Part shown: positions 62,965 through 64,000 of the stretch, piece after piece
How the letters are laid out: every line of letters starts with the position of its first letter
Position numbering within the stretch: the stretch's first letter is position 1
Origin: Corythucha ciliata
Taxonomy: Eukaryota > Arthropoda > Insecta > Hemiptera > Tingidae
DNA: 64,000 bases
Direction of reading: 5' to 3'
Assembly: GCA_038030265.1 (NCBI GenBank)
Contig: CM075943.1
Location: forward strand, 31,496,001 to 31,560,000
The notes under the pieces: generated by a model
The model's input: only the letters and a program-made list of their open reading frames with translations
What the model was told of the DNA's origin: nothing
Databases searched by the model: none
Made by a program: the position numbers and the translations under genes

Positions 62965-63135
62965 AGGCTCGTTTCACATATACGAGGTTTCAAGCGGCGC
63001 GGTTTTGGCTACCGCGTAGTCACCACGTACACCTTTACACATGTGCGGTACATATTACTTGGTTCGATGAGAAAGTGGCATTCACGCGGACTACACGCGG
63101 GGGCCTCGCGAAACCGCGTATGTGTGAAACGAGCG
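62965..63135. mobile_element. Palindromic MITE (about 170 bp)
   Basis: Left GCTCGTTTCACATATACGAG and complement of right GCTCGTTTCACACATACGCG. GCGTT(A/G)GG is found directly outside or at both edges, a possible target duplication. Confidence 0.65.
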
Positions 63136-63139
63136 TTGG

Positions 63140-64000
63140 GAAATGCTTAACGTAGAATGTTCATGTGCTCCTTTTATAGCTCTGAAGAAGATTACCTCAC
63201 CCTGATGCTTGGAAAAGAATCTGAAGAAGGATACACGGTCCTTTCCAGCCCACAAACGCTACAACGCGTAGGTCACCGGCATTTCGTTTTTGGATCGGTC
63301 GAATAAACGCCATTTGTGTATTATAGAATAAAAAGAACACGTTTTGATGATTCTCCAGTCAAAATTACTTTTCCAAGTGACATAGGAACAAGACTTCTTG
63401 GCCGAGTGATGTGGGGAATACACATTCTGTTCTGCCTCAGTGACTGAAAACCGGAAGAAACTATCACCGTCTGTGAATCAATTGCTTACAATAGACCTAA
63501 ATTTCAGCTCATAAAACATAAAACAACTTTTGGAACGTTAAAATTAAGTAAATATAAATAAATCGCTCAATACTGTAATAAATTTGGGGTAACCAGGAAA
63601 GGTAATATAACCTAACTCTTATCTCGTGTCTGTTCCCGATTAGTGCATTTCATCATTTTTTAGGCGCTATCCAGAAAAAAAAATTGGATGATTCAATTCG
63701 AACTTGAAACATCTGAATACGAAAGTGAAAATTAAGGGAGACGGTAAAGGGGAATTGTGGTGGGGAAGGGGGTTCAGAACTTCCCCCGTACTTTGCTTGG
63801 TCAACCGAAGGTTCGGTCGCTATTCACTTGGATGGCCACCGTCGCTCAAAATCTGCCTCACTTTTCCCCGATTCAGATTCTTCTCTATAGAGTATTAAAC
63901 CGCTCCCCGCTGTTTACTTATTTTGAATAATAAATGTTACGTTGGTTCGAGTCTAACGGGGAAATTCCCCCCAAATGATTCTTCCCGTCCCGTCCTTAGT
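63140..64000. other. No recognised feature
   Basis: Non-coding to the window end. Short open frames carry no known domain. Confidence 0.5.

Overview
This 64 kb window is eukaryotic and most likely from an insect. A sap-feeding hemipteran such as a whitefly is my guess from the repeat landscape, and it is not proven. The evidence is an env-bearing errantivirus-type LTR element, an I-clade non-LTR cluster with (TAA)n tails, a Penelope-like element, hAT and Mutator-like elements, very many palindromic MITEs, and one phase 1-1 exon of a kainate-type glutamate receptor. Almost everything that can be recognised is mobile DNA; host coding sequence is sparse.

Layout. 1-11041 is one errantivirus on the minus strand: 3' LTR (cut by the window edge), polypurine tract, intact env, pol, gag-protease, a leader with repeats, primer site and 5' LTR. 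A 3.66 kb plus-strand BEL/Pao element sits inside its pol between RT and RNase H. The BEL element has nearly identical LTRs and an intact gag-protease ORF but no RT, RNase H or integrase. 11042-12980 holds small palindromic elements. 12980-27160 is a head-to-tail cluster of four I-clade retrotransposons, three of whose 3' ends are followed closely by the next copy. The second copy is broken by a 5'-truncated Penelope-like element with a GIY-YIG domain and a hammerhead-ribozyme-like 3' end. The third is nearly full length but decayed. The fourth is 5'-truncated with a clean 578-codon ORF.

27161-52396 is non-coding and crowded with inverted-repeat elements: a 266 bp MITE with a direct repeat, a 1.24 kb giant palindrome, an antisense I-clade ORF1 remnant, a FLYWCH-encoding Mutator-like derivative with iterated terminal motifs, and a dense MITE cluster at 43-48 kb. 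One long palindrome encloses a tRNA-like sequence. 52405-56067 is a complete hAT element with TIRs, an 8 bp target duplication and an intact 869-codon transposase. 57077-57238 is the receptor exon. The right end carries a second palindrome with a tRNA-like segment (58411-59337), a third copy of a MITE family with CWG target duplications, and pieces resembling THAP and SWIM-protein exons.

How the parts relate. The elements are layered: BEL in errantivirus, Penelope in I-clade, MITE in MITE, and a foldback element in a dispersed repeat. In several cases a second copy of the host repeat elsewhere in the window gives the empty site, so ends and target duplications can be read directly. The errantivirus pol, I copy 1 and I copy 3 are inactivated by stops or frameshifts. 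The errantivirus env and gag, the BEL gag, I copy 4's ORF and the hAT transposase remain open.
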